Assembly: GCA_947568835.1 (NCBI GenBank)
Contig: OX387602.1
Span: forward strand, 15,861,021-15,925,020
Length of the DNA: 64,000 bases
DNA from: Protonemura montana
Lineage: Eukaryota > Arthropoda > Insecta > Plecoptera > Nemouridae
Direction of reading: 5' to 3'
The notes beneath the pieces are model-generated. The model saw only the letters and a list, made by a program, of their open reading frames with translations. It made no database searches and was not told where the DNA came from. Position 1 is the first letter of the stretch. Each line of letters starts with the position of its first letter. Made by a program: the position numbers and the translations under genes. Shown piece by piece: positions 60,901 through 64,000 of the stretch.

Positions 60901-63631
60901 TTCCGTCAGTTGTCGACATGGTCTTTAGCTGGCCCGAGCTGGCTGGCTCGTCGAAATCGCTCTCTAGACTCTACAAGCCATCGGCCACCCCGTGATTTCG
61001 ACTTGGTAAAATATGGTCAAAGTAAGATATCAGTGGTCGAGTAATCTTACTTCTGCTCGCCGCAATTTGCAGTTATTTTATTTGGAGTTGATTTTCATTC
61101 TACTCAGATGTTATGCATCGATGGAACCGTGAAATCCAATATTTGAAGGTGATGGAAGAACGTCGGGTTTTTTTTTTATCGATTGACATCTGTTTTGAGA
61201 ATAGAAGACGCTTCTATAGAAGCTTAAACCTACAATCACCAATCGAACTATCTACGTGTTTTGGTTATAACGGTGAAAGATTTTTTTACATCGAGGCTCA
61301 GCCAAATATCAGCTCACAAATTTATTAAATTAAATCCTCTTGACTTCCATGAACCACTGTTATTATATCCAAACAGTCACTCATACCCTCTGAAAAAAGT
61401 GTAAGTATAGATCATAAAGGCAAGGAACTTATCATTTCGTTCCTTGTCGATTAATTAATTTTGTCTAATAAATCAGGTTTTCATAATCAATTTTAAGTTG
61501 TTTCGATTACGGAAGTTCCAAAGCTATGATGCTTGTTTCTCATGAAAGCAGAGGGCATGGGAATCTAACCTAACAGCAGGCTATAAGTACTTATTACATA
61601 CTTGTAGCACATCTCTTATCTTATCTCATGAATAATTACGTCTCGAGGTATGGACTCGGAAATTGAGTTTACATGTACTTACCACGACATTCTTCCATAA
61701 AACAGTGGCGTAGGTCCAACCTTTACCAGTAGGGCAGCAGGCCATATCGTTACATGGGCGGGCGGATTCGAACTGTGCCCTGTGGTCATTACTTGACGCC
61801 GTCACGACTTCATCCTATAGATTGCAGTAAGAAAAAAAAAAGCGCATTTACTTTTTCAAGCCGATCTCGGTATCCGCCGCGGCTGTTCAATGCGGATGTC
61901 ATACCTTCGCCTGGCCGTTTATCACAATTCGCCAAGTTGTATAAGACGGCAAAGCGCTCTGGGCCAGCCTCAGCTGTTATGATATGATATGTAGCAGGGC
62001 ATACCATACATTGCATTCCTGAGCCGAGTGAAAGTGGAGTGGCTGGTGCATAGATGTGTGTCATCAGACATTGCTTATACTTGTCACGAGTACCACTATA
62101 CGTATTCCATCAGTATTGCTGGCAAACCACATGGCTTTGAGTTAGAGTACAGCATGGGTGGATAGAAAGGGACAGCGCTGCTTATGAGCACGTTTTGAGT
62201 CGTCAAACTAATAATAATTGTGATTCTTACAGTCGATTTTCCTTTGAAATTTGGGACACAACTTCGTCATCAGAGCTACGAGCTCTGATTTCTAACGTGA
62301 AATGTCTTTGATATTGCTGAATTATTACATCTATTGGTTGTTCTAGCTGAAGAGATGTCATTACATTGTTGACCGTTGAACTGCTGAAAACTCACCCCAA
62401 GCTATGCTATACTAGAAAATTTGGTGCTCGTTTTTTTCGAAACACGTCTTGCAGGTGTCTTCGACGGTTACCGGATGTGCATGTGAATCCCACTACCCAC
62501 AGGCCACTTGCATTTCAATGAGTCGCTGGAATGCAATATATTTTCATCAACTATACAGAAGCATTCATATAATTATGTGGTGGAGGCTTTTCCCTGCACT
62601 CTCCAATGCGTTTGAAATCCATTTCTCACATTCGATGCAAGGGAAATGCATTATTCTCAGAGTTCTGTCCATTCAGCTGCACGAATTGTACGTCAGGTGC
62701 TAATTACTTAACAATTACGCTCGTGCGATCACACGTCCTGAACTACCTACTAAAAGAAGACTAGACAAATCTAATTTAAATGTTTTGAACTTGTAAAAAA
62801 ATTACTTTCTTCCGCGAACGCTTGCTAATTCAATTCTGAGCTAATTAGTTTTCCCGGCGAGGTGCATTCCTACTCGATCATTTGTTCAAGTGATTTGCCA
62901 TAGCGCGCGCAAGTCGTGTTTTTCTTTCTTTTAACTTCAGTTGATTGATAGCAGTAGATACCTCCTTGACACACTGAACCAAGCAATAGTCGCAATGTCT
63001 ATTGTATTCGAGCGGTCGCAGCATAGACTTTACTGCACATGGCAAAACAACTACTTTGCGTGATGCGAGCCATTCTTTTGCGATATACATTTCTTCAATT
63101 ACTCATTACAGGTAACCTTTGACGATGTCTTTTGCTTTGAGCGATTGTGTCATCTATTGACAAGTCTTGTGATTGATGATTGTACCTAGGAAAGCTTCTG
63201 TGTCGCAGTCTATATTACCTTAGCAATGAATATTTGATCATATTCGTAATACAAGGTAGTACATTACGAAGCTGGTGTTTAAGTCAAGTCAATGTCACTT
63301 TTTCGTGTATTTTTATTGTTAAGATCTTTACATTTCTCACATTTTACTTTCATGACCGTCGCATGTTAAATTGAGCCTACAATTAGCCTAATTTGTACAA
63401 GAAAATAAAAGACTCTTCGTCCAATGCATTGTAATTTAAAGCACATCTGTGAGAATAAAGTAACCTCGGCCCAACACGGCGCCGAATTACATATCTCACC
63501 ACAGCCAGAGCCGCCGCCGCAATCCGTAACAAGCAATTATTGGCTTGCGTAACGATTCGTTTACCTCTTCTATCGAGGTCATGTGTTCGGTTCTGGGTGT
63601 TTACGGTGGATGACGCAATGTTTGTTTGCAG
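54953..63631 (+). other. First intron of the membrane-protein gene (8.7 kb)
   Basis: The intron runs from GTGAGT to TTTGTTTGCAG. I see no further exon I can support. A GC-rich patch at 56330-56540 and a CAGTGGCGTAGG word at 61703, which resembles the end of a DNA transposon, stand out. ORFs up to 119 codons (58960-59319) carry no recognised domain. Confidence 0.6.
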
Positions 63632-63709
63632 GGAAACACCTGGTGTTGGTGACCGACGCTGAAAGGGGTGCCCCGGACGAGTACGCATTCGACAACCCTT
63701 GCTTCAGAG
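63632..63709 (+). CDS. Single-pass membrane protein, cytoplasmic exon with FxNPxF motif
   Basis: This 78-base exon, phase 1 at both ends, lies between TTTGTTTGCAG and GTAAGT. It continues the protein as GKHLVLVTDAERGAPDEYAF, then DNPCFR, directly after the stop-transfer stretch of the 54736 exon. FDNPCF fits FxNPxF, the form of NPxY-type signal that binds PTB-domain endocytic adaptors of the Dab2/ARH kind, as in amnionless; the tyrosine two residues before it could be phosphorylated. The conserved-looking tail, matching splice phase and membrane topology support joining the two exons although 8.7 kb apart. The gene continues past the window. Confidence 0.75.
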
Positions 63710-64000
63710 GTAAGTAGCGCATCGAGCTCTCCGCCTTACCGCTTTCTGCTCAATACTAAGCGACAGTTTGACGACCTTGCTCAGTATACAGCTGTTTTAT
63801 AGGCGAATACATCCAAGATTAACAAGTCAGGATTTTGGTGTGCGGGTTTCTTATTGCTTACTGTCAAGTATGTTTCAACTATAGTGCAAATAAAAAACTA
63901 TCAAAATATTTCATTTGACAACGGAAATTAGTTTTCGAGGATTCACAAACACATGACCGTGTACCCACAAAGGCTGTGGGAACGCGGCGCACGCATGCAT
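63710..64000 (+). other. Second intron of the membrane-protein gene, partial
   Basis: The sequence begins with GTAAGT and contains no further recognisable feature before the window ends. Confidence 0.7.

Noticed and set aside
61741..61800. GGATTCGAAC word suggesting a tRNA T-loop on the minus strand
   Set aside because: No box A at proper spacing and no cloverleaf could be formed. At best it is part of a decayed tRNA-derived SINE, which I could not delimit.

Overview
The window looks like nuclear DNA of an arthropod, most likely an insect. Its protein-coding parts are short exons with GT..AG splice sites, separated by introns of up to about 23 kb. The recognisable protein is the arthropod form of hnRNP L (Drosophila 'smooth'). 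There are no operons, no long ORFs, and there are transposon remnants and eukaryotic core-promoter and polyadenylation signals. I cannot place the species more closely from the sequence alone.

Layout. (1) Positions 1-15537 read as the tail of a large intron of the smooth/hnRNP L gene; the exons for RRM1 and RRM2 must lie upstream of the window. Nested in it on the minus strand is a compact two-exon gene (13425 to 12494) with a TATA box. It encodes an 82-residue secreted protein rich in Arg, Glu and His that I do not recognise. (2) Seven coding exons of smooth on the plus strand run from 15538 to the stop codon at 47506-47508. All junctions keep phase and they join into 358 residues: the end of RRM2, a Pro/Gly/Tyr-rich linker, RRM3 and RRM4. 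The exon at 38692-38778 is phase-symmetric and could be skipped. A further exon-like stretch at 35611-35733 joins in frame but ends in a stop codon just before its donor. It sits directly downstream of a CA-rich cluster, which suggests an autoregulatory poison exon. (3) The smooth 3' UTR probably runs to about 50.7 kb, with three poly(A) signals, a TG repeat, a CA repeat and two Pumilio-type motifs. (4) After a gap with decayed transposon pieces, a second plus-strand gene starts at 54736. It encodes a signal peptide, a very short ectodomain, one membrane span and a cytoplasmic tail with an FxNPxF motif. Its second visible exon is at 63632-63709 and it continues beyond the window.

Mobile DNA and repeats. 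The last smooth intron (45424-47407) holds a 5S rRNA-derived SINE with a clean 10-bp target duplication and a separate terminal-inverted-repeat element built of TTGCATA-like words. The large introns hold long G or C homopolymers, a 17-bp tandem repeat, a degenerate repeat around GGCGCCTCCAC, and CpG-rich patches. The left 42 kb looks richer in CpG and poorer in recognisable transposons than the right 22 kb.

How the parts relate. hnRNP L proteins bind CA-rich RNA and control splicing and mRNA stability. The CA-rich cluster beside the stop-containing exon, together with the CA repeat in the 3' UTR, would let the protein control its own mRNA. The nested secreted-protein gene has its own promoter on the opposite strand and need not be functionally related to its host.
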